DNA from: Pelagomonas calceolata
Lineage: Eukaryota > Sar > Pelagophyceae > Pelagomonadales > Pelagomonadaceae
Length of the DNA: 64,000 bases
Assembly (NCBI GenBank): GCA_918797485.1
Contig: CAKKNE010000004.1
Span: 124,001 to 188,000, forward strand
Direction: 5' to 3'
Positions 1-8,132 of this stretch are shown here, in pieces. Each line of letters opens with the position of its first letter. The first letter of the stretch is position 1. The notes below the pieces were generated by a model. The model saw only the letters and a program-made list of their open reading frames with translations. It searched no databases and was not told where the DNA came from. The position numbers and the translations under genes are program-made.

Positions 1-203
1 AGACGTTTACGAGAAAAGAGAATTATGAGTTCGGCGACGTCTCGCGAGAAGTTATGAGGCGCTTCGAGGAGCCGGGCGGCGACGCCGCGACGGCCTTCGG
101 CGACTCCGACGGGTCGACGGCGATCGACGCCGAGCTCGCGGAGGAGCTCGACCGATGGGATGCACGATTCCTTGCTCGCGACGCGGACACGACGACGGCG
201 TAA
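1..203 (+). CDS. 3' end of an unrecognised gene
   Basis: An open frame enters from the left edge and ends at TAA 201-203, giving the last 66 residues of a protein. The visible part starts near TFTRKENYEFGDVSREVM and ends DADTTTA. It is acidic and alanine-rich, with a short Tyr-Glu-Phe-Gly-Asp stretch that I cannot assign to a family. The bulk of the gene lies outside the window, so no function is proposed. No start codon is visible. The frame could be a last exon only. Confidence 0.5.
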   Translation, partial: TFTRKENYEFGDVSREVMRRFEEPGGDAATAFGDSDGSTAIDAELAEELDRWDARFLARDADTTTA

Positions 204-228
204 TTTTGTTGTGTAGTTCTTACTCTAG

Positions 229-528
229 CTAGCCGAGGAGGACGGACTCGGAGACAAAAGCTATCCCGTAATAGCCTCTGACTATGGAGGAAGACCACGA
301 GCCGTCGGCGGCGCGCTCGTGCGCCCATCTGTAAACCTCGCAACCACCCCACTGGTTATTCGTGGAATGATCTGTGAAGACAACCAACCGGCCGTTGTGG
401 ACGCATGCACACTTAAACCGCTCAAATGTTCTTCTCCCGAGGCGCACGTTCTCGGCCCACAATCTCGCGGCGTCCAGGTCCCGCACGACGTGGACCTGCT
501 CCGGCAGGAGCCGCGGCTCCGATTCCAT
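229..528 (-). CDS. small hypothetical protein, 99 aa
   Basis: An ATG-started frame reads MESEPRLLPEQVHVVRDLDA and ends ESVLLG. The composition is protein-like (Trp, Tyr, His and Asn spread evenly), unlike the Arg/Ala/Pro-rich mirror frames common in this DNA. It contains a segment (NNQWGGCEVYRWAHE) that could be part of a beta-propeller blade or other beta-rich fold, but I do not recognise the family. It lies head to head with the armadillo gene that starts near 606. The two are compatible only if the latter uses the internal ATG rather than the upstream one at 426. It may be a fragment of a longer, decayed or spliced gene. Confidence 0.35.
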   Translation of the reverse strand: MESEPRLLPEQVHVVRDLDAARLWAENVRLGRRTFERFKCACVHNGRLVVFTDHSTNNQWGGCEVYRWAHERAADGSWSSSIVRGYYGIAFVSESVLLG

Positions 529-605
529 CGCAAGTTTGCGTGCCCGTGGCGTCGCTCCACATTGAATTCCGGGGCGTGCGCATCGGCGGCCTCGACACAG
601 CCGAC

Positions 606-1736
606 ATGGTCGGCTTGCGCGACGGCGACCGGCTCGACGCCAAGATTGTGTCGCTAGGTGATATCAAAATGCACCTGAAAATACTCGAGGCCGGCAACGC
701 CCGCAGCACTGAAGCGACGGCGGCGGCGGGGGCCTTGGCGAGACTCACCGATAACGACGCCGCCAACTGCGCCGCGATCGTCGACGCCGGCGGCATCGAA
801 CTGCTCGTGGCGCTCGTGACGAATGGAGCGGCCCGCGGCCAGGAGCAGGCCATGTGGACGTTGTTCCACCTCGCCGACGACGCCGCCAACAAGGACGCGA
901 TTCGTGAGGCCGGCGGCATCGCGCCGCTTGTTGCGCTCGCGAGGAGCGGTTCGGCCGGCGGCAAGCAGGTGGCCGCAGCGGCGGCGTTGGCGAGCCTCGC
1001 CGTCCATAACGATGCGAACCAGACCGCGATCGCCGCGGCCGGCGGCATCGCGCCGCTCGTGGCGATCCTGAGGAGGAGCGGCGCGGCCGGCGGCAATGCC
1101 GCGGGGGCGTTGACAAACCTCGCCCTCAAAGCCGCCAACCGCACCGCAATCGTCGAGGCCGGCGCCATTCCGCCGCTCGTGGCGCTCCTGAGGAGCGGCG
1201 AGGAGAAGGCAGTGATGGCGTTGAACAACCTCGCCTGCAACCGTGACGCCTGCACCGCGATCGCCGAGGCCGGCGCTATCCCGCCGATCGTGGCGCTCCT
1301 GAAGAACGGCAAGGCCCTCGGCCAGGAGTGTGCCGCGCGGGCGTTGTGGAACCTCGCCTTCAAAAACGCGGCCAACAAGGTCGCAATTGTCGCGGCCGGC
1401 GCCGTCGACCCACTTTACGCGCTCGCGCGCGCCGGTGGGAGCTTGAAGGCGGCGGCCGTGGGGGCTCTGAAAGAGCTCAAACGCCACGCGTTGGCATGGG
1501 CTCTGCGTCACCGGAAGCGCCGCATTTACCCGCTGCTCCTCGCCACGGGCGCTACGATCCCGCCCCACGCCGAGGACGCCTATCTGCGCAAGGTCGCCGC
1601 GGCCGGCGGCTTCCCGGCGTACGAGAAGGCCCATCGGCAGGCGTTCGACGCGTTGGCTGCGAAGGCTTTCCCATGCCTCCCGACCGACGTCACCGCGCAT
1701 GTCGCCTCCTTCGCGTTCCACGTTGGCTACTACTAG
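606..1736 (+). CDS. armadillo (ARM)-repeat protein, 376 aa
   Basis: The protein is a run of five to six armadillo repeats of about 42 residues. Each has the core pattern N-x-x-A-I-x-x-A-G-(G/A)-I-x-P-L-V-A-L followed by alanine-rich helices (GALxNLA). Such arrays form a superhelical surface that binds other proteins; the partner cannot be told from sequence. The C-terminal 90 residues leave the repeat pattern and end LPTDVTAHVASFAFHVGYY. The frame is open upstream to an ATG at 426, but that region overlaps a plausible reverse gene, so the ATG at 606 is preferred; an upstream exon is possible. It is convergent with the Tic22-like gene, with only 26 bp between stop codons. Without a partner domain, a specific role (for example beta-catenin or importin) is not supported. 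Confidence 0.75.
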   Translation: MVGLRDGDRLDAKIVSLGDIKMHLKILEAGNARSTEATAAAGALARLTDNDAANCAAIVDAGGIELLVALVTNGAARGQEQAMWTLFHLADDAANKDAIREAGGIAPLVALARSGSAGGKQVAAAAALASLAVHNDANQTAIAAAGGIAPLVAILRRSGAAGGNAAGALTNLALKAANRTAIVEAGAIPPLVALLRSGEEKAVMALNNLACNRDACTAIAEAGAIPPIVALLKNGKALGQECAARALWNLAFKNAANKVAIVAAGAVDPLYALARAGGSLKAAAVGALKELKRHALAWALRHRKRRIYPLLLATGATIPPHAEDAYLRKVAAAGGFPAYEKAHRQAFDALAAKAFPCLPTDVTAHVASFAFHVGYY

Positions 1737-1762
1737 TAAGAGGGTAATACTTAAGACGCCTA

Positions 1763-2599
1763 CTACGCCCCAATAGCCGTGTGCATCCGCGCGACGCCGT
1801 TACCGCGGCGCCGGTTCCGCTTGACGTACTCCACGGTGCCGCTCATCGGGTACAGCACGAGATCATCAAACGCGTCGCCCGCGTCGGGCCGCTTCGAGAG
1901 CGCCGCGAGCTCCATTAAGTCGTGGACCTGGACGTTCGGCTTCGCGTCGCCCGCGACCTTGGCCCAGGCCTCCTCGAGGTCGGCCAGGTCCAGAAAGACC
2001 GGCGTCCGGCCCTTCGCGTCCTTGAGCCCGCTGCACGTGAAGCACGGCGCCGACTTGCCGGACACGGTCATCTTCACGGCGAGCTTCGACCGCGCGGCCC
2101 GGAGCTGGCGCTGCGCCGGCTGCAACCGATACCGCAGCATGAGCTGGCGGCCCTTGTGCACGTTGCCCGTCGGCGTCGCGGGCCGCGCGAGCATCGCCAG
2201 AGCCCTATCTAAACCGACGCACATGACGCGCGCGTCCGCGAGCATCGGCGAGGCCTGGACCATCTCCTTGAGCAGCTGCTCGGCGTCGCCCGGCTCCAGA
2301 AAAATCACGCACTCCTGCGCGCCCTCCTGCTCCTTGTTGATGAGGTAGGGCGAGCCTCGAGAATTGGCCACGAAGAAGGCCGGCACGTTCCTTAATTTAT
2401 CCGAGAGCGTGACCTTGTTGCTCTTCTTCTTCGCGGACGCGGCCGTCGGCGCGCCGAGGGCGACCATCCCGAGGACCGCGGCGCCGCGGCGCCGCCGGTT
2501 GTTGTTGTCATCCGCGCTCGGTCGGCGGCCGCCCGGCGGGCCGCCGAAGCGCAGGGCTTGCACGCTGACTACCAGCGTTATTATGGCGGCGCGGCGCAT
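1763..2599 (-). CDS. Tic22-like plastid protein-import component
   Basis: This gene encodes about 278 residues. The N-terminus MRRAAIITLVVSVQALRFGG is a signal peptide followed by an ASAFAP-like junction with an aromatic/hydrophobic residue after the cleavage site, as expected for proteins entering a secondary plastid. A second Arg-rich plus hydrophobic stretch ending APTAASA follows, suggesting a further sorting step. The mature part matches the Tic22 layout: a first half beginning LRNVPAFFVANSRGSPYL with a DAEQLLKEM helix, and a second half with TPVFLDLADLEEAWAKV. Tic22 proteins act between the inner envelope membranes as import chaperones. The start is the ATG at 2599; an upstream in-frame extension lacks a signal-like sequence. 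It is divergent from mnmE across about 400 bp. The family assignment rests on layout and short motifs, not on a strong catalytic signature. Confidence 0.65.
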   Translation of the reverse strand: MRRAAIITLVVSVQALRFGGPPGGRRPSADDNNNRRRRGAAVLGMVALGAPTAASAKKKSNKVTLSDKLRNVPAFFVANSRGSPYLINKEQEGAQECVIFLEPGDAEQLLKEMVQASPMLADARVMCVGLDRALAMLARPATPTGNVHKGRQLMLRYRLQPAQRQLRAARSKLAVKMTVSGKSAPCFTCSGLKDAKGRTPVFLDLADLEEAWAKVAGDAKPNVQVHDLMELAALSKRPDAGDAFDDLVLYPMSGTVEYVKRNRRRGNGVARMHTAIGA

Positions 2600-2999
2600 G
2601 GTTGCGAGCGGCCTTGAGCACCTGTGGGTGCTAGCGGCGTGCGGCAGCCCCTGAGCGAGCAGATGTGCAACACTCACTTGCGGGCGAGCAGCGGTGCGCG
2701 AGCGTTGAATATTTTGTCCGAGAGCTCCAGGAGAGCTACAGGTACCACCAGCGCTACGGCGTCGTGCTCACACGGCGTCGCGCTCGATATATGCAACTCA
2801 GCCTTGTGCCTCTCCCAAAACAGCAAGCTCAAAACAGTGCAGCCTGACGCGTACACGACGCTAGAGCCTAGACACACTTCGGCACCCGTAAGAGTGCCGT
2901 TCCAAGCGCGTAACCCCAGCGCTTTGCAACAGCGCCGGTGGTAAAGGCAGCTCTGCACCCAACCAGCACTGGTGCTCTCCGCCGCCATCTAGCTCGCTG
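2600..2999. other. divergent intergenic region, Tic22-like / mnmE
   Basis: This 400-bp gap holds the promoters of two oppositely transcribed genes. It lacks a good copy of the GCTAGCG/CACTAGC palindrome found upstream of most other genes here; only a poor partial match lies near 2861-2880. No ORF in it looks real. Confidence 0.5.
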
Positions 3000-4547
3000 A
3001 TGCGAACGCTCGCGAAAGTAACAGCGATGAGCCTCCTCACCACGCTCGCGCGCGCGTTCACGACGGCGGCGCCGCGCCGGGCGCGCCTCCGCGCGCTCCG
3101 CGCGGAGGACACGATCTACGCGCTGAGCTCGGGTCGGGGCGTGGCCGGCGTCGCCGTGGTGCGAGTGTCGGGCCCGCTCGCGGCGCCGGCGCTCGAGCGG
3201 TTGACGGGCAAGAAGCCGCCGGAAGTGAGAAGAGCCTCGCTGCGGAGCCTCAGGGCGCCAGGGACGGGCGAATTGCTGGACGAGGCGCTCGTGCTGCGCT
3301 TTGAGGCGCCGAAGTCGTTCACGGGCGAGGACGTCGTGGAACTGCACTGCCACGGCGGCCGCGCGACCGTCGACGGCGTCCTCGAGGCGCTTGACGGCGT
3401 CGAGGGCCTGCGCGCGGCGGAGCGCGGCGAGTTCACGCGGCGCGCCTACGCGGCGGGCAAGCTGGGATTGACCGAGGTCGAGGGCCTCGCGGACTTGCTC
3501 ATGGCGACGACGCCGACGCAGCGGCGCCAGGCGCTGGCCCAGGCCGGCGGCGCGCTTGAAAAAAGGTACGAGAGCTGGCGTAGTACGCTCCGGAGCTGTC
3601 GGGCCCGCGCCGAGGCGCTGGTGGACTTTGGCGATGATGTGGAAGGCGACTTGTCGGCCGAGGAGGGGTCCAAAGCGCGGACGGAGATGGATTCGCAGCT
3701 CAACGCCCTCATAGGCGAGCTGCGCCGGGCGCTGACCGACGGCTACCGGGGCGAGGCCATTCGCGAGGGCGTGCGCGTCGTGCTCGCGGGCGCGCCGAAC
3801 GCGGGGAAGAGCAGCCTGCTCAACGCCCTCGCGCAGCGCGACGCGGCCATCATCTCCGACGTGCCCGGCACGACGCGCGACGTGCTCGAGGTGTCCCTGC
3901 CGCTGGGCGGCCTCCCATGCGTGTTGTTTGATACGGCGGGCCTGCGCGACGCCTCCGACGTTATCGAGCGGGAGGGCGTCCGGCGGGCGCGCAATGTGGT
4001 CGAGGGGTCGCACGTCGTCGTTTTTGTGGTCGACGCGGCGAAGATTGATGAGGGCGCGGACGCGGCGGCGCTCGAGGCGGTCGGCGGGGCGCTCTCCGCG
4101 GACCCGCGGCCCGAGCTCGTGATCTGCGCGAACAAGATGGATCTCGTGGAAAAGGACGCCTTGCCGCGGCGGCGGGCCGCGCTCGTGGACGCCGCGCCGG
4201 CGGCGATCGCGCCGCTCGTCGCGGCCGCGCCGCTCGTCGCGGCGACGTCGCTGGACGAGGCCGGCGTGGCCGCGCTCGCGGCGGACCTCGAGGCCCGCGT
4301 CGCGGCGCGGTTCCGCGAGGCGGGCGACGAGTACGAGGCGCCGGCGATCACGCGCGAGCGCCACCGCGGCCACGTGGAGCGCTGCCGCGCGGGGCTCGAG
4401 CGGATCCTCGCGGACCCGTACCTGGAACCCGAGCTGGTCGCCGAGGAGCTGCGGGCGGCGACGGACGACCTGGGCGCCGTCGTCGGCGCCGTCGACACGG
4501 AGGCGGTTTTGGACGTGCTGTTCGCGGACTTTTGTATTGGTAAGTAG
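3000..4547 (+). CDS. mnmE: tRNA modification GTPase MnmE/GTPBP3
   Basis: This is a complete single-exon gene for 515 residues, close to the family's usual 450-500 plus a targeting peptide. MnmE works with MnmG to put a carboxymethylaminomethyl (or taurinomethyl) group on wobble uridine 34 of organelle tRNAs. The N-terminus is rich in Arg/Ala/Leu with no acidic residues for about 30 positions, typical of a mitochondrial or plastid presequence. Then come the formyl-tetrahydrofolate-binding N domain (DTIYALSSGRGVAGVAVVRVSG; FTGEDVVELHCHGG), the helical domain, and the inserted G domain with G1 GAPNAGKSS, GTTRD, DTAGLRD and NKMD. The C-terminus is the canonical FCIGK with the conserved cysteine. 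The start is the ATG at 3000; a second ATG nine codons later is also possible. Confidence 0.95.
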   Translation: MRTLAKVTAMSLLTTLARAFTTAAPRRARLRALRAEDTIYALSSGRGVAGVAVVRVSGPLAAPALERLTGKKPPEVRRASLRSLRAPGTGELLDEALVLRFEAPKSFTGEDVVELHCHGGRATVDGVLEALDGVEGLRAAERGEFTRRAYAAGKLGLTEVEGLADLLMATTPTQRRQALAQAGGALEKRYESWRSTLRSCRARAEALVDFGDDVEGDLSAEEGSKARTEMDSQLNALIGELRRALTDGYRGEAIREGVRVVLAGAPNAGKSSLLNALAQRDAAIISDVPGTTRDVLEVSLPLGGLPCVLFDTAGLRDASDVIEREGVRRARNVVEGSHVVVFVVDAAKIDEGADAAALEAVGGALSADPRPELVICANKMDLVEKDALPRRRAALVDAAPAAIAPLVAAAPLVAATSLDEAGVAALAADLEARVAARFREAGDEYEAPAITRERHRGHVERCRAGLERILADPYLEPELVAEELRAATDDLGAVVGAVDTEAVLDVLFADFCIGK

Positions 4548-4647
4548 TTTGTGTTTTTCTTATTTCGGCCCGGCGCCGAACTCGGTTTGCGTATCGAGGG
4601 AGCCCGCATAAAAACGGGTTTCTCGTGACTCGAGTCACAACCGCTAG

Positions 4648-4676
4648 GCTAGCGGCCCCAAAACCGAGTAACTAGT
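4648..4676 (+). promoter_or_regulatory. degenerate copy of the CTAG palindrome
   Basis: The left arm GCTAGCGGCC is intact and a right arm ACTAGTA is present, but the spacer is longer than in other copies and the central TGTAAGACA is lost. It sits only about 100 bp downstream of the mnmE stop and is probably a decayed or chance copy. Confidence 0.25.
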
Positions 4677-4692
4677 ATATATATATATATAT
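4676..4692. repeat. (TA)n microsatellite, about 8 units
   Basis: Eight consecutive TA dinucleotides follow the degenerate palindrome in the mnmE-TPGS2 gap. It is the only AT microsatellite of this size noticed in an otherwise GC-rich window. Confidence 0.8.
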
Positions 4693-5097
4693 GAGTCACA
4701 ACCTTTTTTTGCGTCCCTCGCATTGATTCTTGGGACGCTTGGCCCTAAGAATTTATATATCGGCGATATCACTGGACGCAAGCATTTCTTACACAAAGTA
4801 AGAACCGTTTCACGTTTTTGGGCACTGGCACCTTTTCTCAGCAAGCACTAGTGCTCAAAGACTACGCATCGCAAAACGTCTCTGATGTCCTCTACCCCGT
4901 CATTAGTACGAATGTCCGCCAGCGCGCCGGTACGGTCGGCGCTCGTAGGAGGTGTGCGATGAGTTAGGGATTCAGCTCCCCGAACCGGAAAGTGATTATT
5001 AGAATCCGACCGTCCTCGCAGTACTTCTTAATAATGATCTATCTATAGCCCTTTCACGACCGAACCTCGCCCGCAACGAAGGGGCCAAGCTGACTTA

Positions 5098-5121
5098 GCT
5101 AGCGACTGTAAGACACTAGCA
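5098..5121 (+). promoter_or_regulatory. CTAG palindrome upstream of TPGS2
   Basis: The copy reads GCTAGCGAC then TGTAAGACACTAGCA. It ends 200 bp before the ATG at 5322 and is one of about 15 near-identical intergenic copies. Confidence 0.65.
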
Positions 5122-5321
5122 AGAGCCAGCCCTGGCGCAAAGTGGTTTTGCTCTCGTCATACTGGCCCTATAAATCATTGGTAAGCACTGCCCACCACTA
5201 CCACCACCACGAAGCGTCGACGACGAGCGCTGCCGCAAGAAACGGCGGACAGGCCCCCACTACTCGAGTTTGTGCTGGCAGCGCGCCGAGCTGCTTTGCA
5301 GTAGACGCCGACACACAAAAA

Positions 5322-6200
5322 ATGCCACCACCACTGAAAGGCCGGGCCCTCGTCGACGAGCTCTGCTTTAAGCTCCCGACGTACCTGCAGGAGCAGCTCG
5401 GCGTCACCCAAATTCAAGTGGATGCGCGCGCCGGCTGCACGGCGGCGGACCTCGACGGCTTCGAGCGGAACACGGGCTACGCGCTGCCCGACGACCTGCG
5501 GGCCTTCCTGACCGTCTCGAACGGCCTGAAATGCGACTGGGCCGTCGACGTGAAGACGCGCGGCCCGGCGGACGTCGGCGCGCTGCGGCTGCACAGGCTC
5601 GACGACATCGTTCCCGTGACGCTCGACGACGACGAGGCCGACGACGCCGGCGCGCGCGCCCGGACGTTCCGGCGCGACGACGCCGAGGGCCTCGGCCGCG
5701 TCGAGCGCGCGTTCGAGCTCGACCGGTCGGCGCGCGTCGGCCGCGTGCCCGCCGGTGTCCGTGGTTACCCTTCGAACGTCCAATGACGAGCTTGATTTGG
5801 ATTCCCCTTCTCGAGGTGCCCCTCCTTTCCAAAGGGCGGGCACGGTGACGAGCGTATCCTTTCCGTCGCGAGGACCACTGTGGTTGTACGGATTGCTCGA
5901 CGCCTCGCTTCGTCCGCCTCTTCACGCGCTTGCGCGCAGGTCTGCCTCGTCTACCGCGCGGACCGGCGCGCCGCGCCCGAGGTCTGGTTCCAGGACCTCG
6001 CCTGCGGCTGGCACTACCTCGCGCCCTCGTTCACGTGCTACTTCCGCCTCGCCGTCGCGCACTTGGGGGTGCGCGGCTGGCAGGGCTGCTACGCGCCCTG
6101 CGGCGCGGACCCGGTCGCGCGCCAGTGGATGCGCCTCTACTGCCCCGAGCGGCTCCACGCGAACGACCGCGCGGCGGAAGCCGCCGAGGCGGGGGGATAA
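5322..6200 (+). CDS. TPGS2: tubulin polyglutamylase complex subunit 2 (TPGS2-like), 2 exons
   Basis: Two exons (5322-5756 and 5940-6200) join in phase 0 to give 231 residues. The intron 5757-5939 ends CGCGCAG. The fold is the SMI1/KNR4-like domain: an N-terminal helix region (LPTYLQEQLGVTQIQ), GYALPDDLRAFLTVSNGLKCDW, then after the splice VCLVYRADRR, PEVWFQDLACGWHYLA, FTCYFRLAVAHLGVRGWQ and a closing WMRLYCPERL. The order and wording match TPGS2, a non-catalytic subunit of the complex that adds glutamate side chains to tubulin in cilia and other stable microtubules. The start is placed at the ATG at 5322 because the family homology begins just after it. The neighbour downstream is convergent. 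Together with NME7 near 56 kb it argues that the organism builds a flagellum, or recently did. Confidence 0.85.
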
Positions 6201-6311
6201 GTATACGGATAAGTTAGGGGTCTCGCGGGACGCCGCGAAGGCGTCGCGAGGGGGGGCGGGGGAGGGATCGCGCGCGCTTCGTCGCTGCAGCGAATGGGGA
6301 GAAGCTTCTGT

Positions 6312-7969
6312 CTACACCTTCTTGTCGAGCCGCGTCGTCGTGATGACGAAGCCTGTGTGGAAATCAAAATTCTACGGCGCGTTCATGCTGAATCATCGCG
6401 TCGTCCTCCACGCCATCGACGCGACGCCTGCTCGATGGCGTGGCGATGCCGGTTCCTCGCCGCTCGACCGAGCTAGCACGACCGCGTCATCGCCGAGAAA
6501 TGACTTAGTGAAGAATTGTCGGGTGCGCCCGACACTGGCTGATTTCCACACAGCACGAGCAGTTGATGAGCGTCAGGCAGCAGATCACGAGGAAGAGCCA
6601 CCTGCGAGCGAGCACGCCGTCGTCGGCCCGTCGAGCAGATGCAATGTGATTTCGACGCGGGGGGATACCCCATACTCTGCCAGTACGTCTGCCAGTAGGC
6701 GGCGCTCTGCTGGTACCGCGTCACGGCGTTCTTCAGGTAAATGTCGCCCTTGGTCGGGCCGTAGCGAACCTTCTTGTAGGGCCAAACCGTCGAAGCCTGC
6801 GTCGAGCACAGGTAGCCGCTTTCGTATCCGAACAACACCAGCAATAAGAGGGCAAAAAAGAGCTCTCCGGAGTTCATCGGGGTGTTATACGACGCGACAA
6901 AGGGCGCCCATAAAGCAAACGTTGACGCGAACGCGATGGGAATATCAGCGATCTGTGTGGAAATCAAATTTCGGGCGCCCCACGCCATCGACGCGATATT
7001 CTCTCCTTGGCTACACCTGCTCGTCCCTTTTGATTCCCACACAGCTATTGACCGCCTTCGCGAAAAAGTACGCCGCGGTGTTCAAGCCAGTAGAGCACTC
7101 GCGCCAGTACTGGGCCGTCTCGCAGCCGAACGTCGACGCGGACGTCGCTGCTGCTAAAGCCACGAAGATGAACACGACCTGTGGCTTTTTGTTAATGGAC
7201 GCTCGGACTGGCTGAAATTTGATTTCCACACAGGGGTTCGACGGGCGATATGGATGCGAGGAAGCCATTAGATTGGAAGTCGAGGCACGTATCCTTGAGC
7301 TCCGGGTACTGCTGGTTGCAGATGTCGATGCTGAAGCCGCCGAGGACTGCGTGGGGAAGACCTCAGCGTAGAAGCGACCCTAAGGTTAAAGACGCTGTAA
7401 AAATCGCCATTCGGAGGTAAGTCCCCGGATGTCATGAGCGCTCCCAACGCGAAGCCGATGATCACATAGAGCCTGTTCGAATAGACGCGGTTACGGAGAC
7501 GACATCGCGTCGACGGCGTGGAACCTCTACAACATCAAGCAGGCGACTTGGTTCGAAGAGGAGGAATTTAATTTTCGACGCAGGGAGAGCTACAATATGA
7601 CTCCAAGGAAGAACGACGTGAAGTTCGAGTAGTTCTGGTGGCACGCCCTTCTGAAACAAAGCACGAATTGCGCGAAGAAGCCCTGAACGGGGCGGTGATC
7701 CTCCGCTGCCTTCGGCGGACAGCAGCAACGGAACAAGCGCATCGGCAACATGGCGAGTCCATAGCACATGTTCTTGAAGACGCGCATGAAGCGCTGCATG
7801 TACGTAGGCTCGACGACGACGACTTCGTCGTCCTCGGGTGGGGGCAGGCCCTTCTTGATGTGCCAGAGCTTCGTGAAGCCCGTCATGTGGTCCCATTCTC
7901 CCTTCACCTGCGTCGAATTTCAGTTTTCCTCCTTTCTCTCGTAAAGACGCGCCGCGGAAATTTGACCAT
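6312..7969 (-). CDS. ABCG-type transporter membrane domain, many introns, no ATPase domain
   Basis: Several short exons together encode the ABC-2 transmembrane half of an ABCG transporter. Recognisable parts are a lead-in (GFFAQFVLCFRRACHQNY), TM1 (VILLYVIIGFALGALM), an extracellular loop with cysteines (SIDICNQQYPELKDTC), VVFIFVALAAATSAST, the family's FWRE-like YWRECSTGLNTAAYFFAKA, IADIPIAFASTFALWAP, ELFFALLLLVLFGYESGYL, and a last TM ending ITTTRLDKKV. At least six introns are needed; two are introner elements (6353-6553, 6953-7044) and one keeps a single element end (near 7233). A likely start is an ATG at 7967-7969 followed at once by an intron (7908-7966). No Walker A/B or ABC signature lies upstream before the P5CS gene, so the protein would be a membrane domain alone. 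The junction near 7330-7390 is not resolved and may hide a tiny intron or a frameshift. Confidence 0.6.
6353..6553. mobile_element. introner element, 201 bp, in the last intron of the ABCG-type gene
   Basis: It has inverted termini CTGTGTGGAAATCA / TGATTTCCACACAG. The interior is about 85-90% identical by eye to the element at 12105-12311, including the CCACGCCATCGA / TCGATGGCGTGG inner inverted repeat and the stretch GAGAAATGACTTAGTGAAGA. It lies in antisense orientation to the gene and still gives GT...AG because the ends are symmetric. The flanking octamers (GACGAAGC and CACGAGCA) only partly agree, so the target duplication has decayed. Confidence 0.85.
6953..7044. mobile_element. short introner element, 92 bp
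   Basis: The termini are CTGTGTGGAAATCAAATTTC and TTTTGATTCCCACACAG. The interior is reduced to the CCACGCCATCGACGCG core and a unique stretch. Removing it plus eight bases on the sense 5' side (GTCAATAG, giving a GT donor) joins FFAKA to IADIP in frame, as expected if one target copy serves as the 5' splice site. The two flanking octamers now differ. Confidence 0.75.
7205..7233. mobile_element. introner remnant (single terminus)
   Basis: Only one element end, GAAATTTGATTTCCACACAG, is present. It forms the 5' part of an intron of about 65 nt in the ABCG-type gene; splicing from a GT 8-9 bases upstream (sense strand) to GCCACAG joins SISP to VVFIF in frame. The rest of the element is missing. 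Confidence 0.55.
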
Positions 7970-8132
7970 GGCAATGCTCGAGAGCTAGCGGAGAAAAAGA
8001 TGAAGAGGTACTAGGATTGCGCGATAGGTAGCACGCGCACGCGTATATTCCGCTGGAGAGACGTCCCCAGAGCCTACAACCGGGACAGGAAAAAAAATCG
8101 ACTACTTCCGATACTTTACACAGCCCCAGGAG

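Larger units (their letters stand above)
4548..5321. other. intergenic region upstream of TPGS2
   Basis: This 774-bp stretch has no convincing ORF. It holds a TA microsatellite (4676-4692), a degenerate palindrome copy (4648-4676) and a good palindrome copy (5098-5121) 200 bp before the TPGS2 ATG. An open frame reaching back to 5142 in the TPGS2 phase is more likely 5' UTR, since it shows no homology to the family. Confidence 0.5.

Noticed and set aside
654-1721. 355-residue reverse ORF antisense to the armadillo gene
   Set aside because: It mirrors the repeats of the plus-strand gene and has no recognisable domain.
2859-2882. possible palindrome copy (CGCTAGAGCC then TAGACACACTT)
   Set aside because: The right arm CTAGC and the central GTAAG are missing; matches are no better than expected by chance.
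2868-4373. 501-residue reverse ORF antisense to mnmE
   Set aside because: Composition is Arg/Ala/His-rich low complexity, typical of the mirror frame of GC-rich coding DNA; mnmE on the other strand is unmistakable.
4644-4844. 66-residue reverse ORF over the TA repeat
   Set aside because: Encodes YIYIYTSYS from the microsatellite; no protein-like features.
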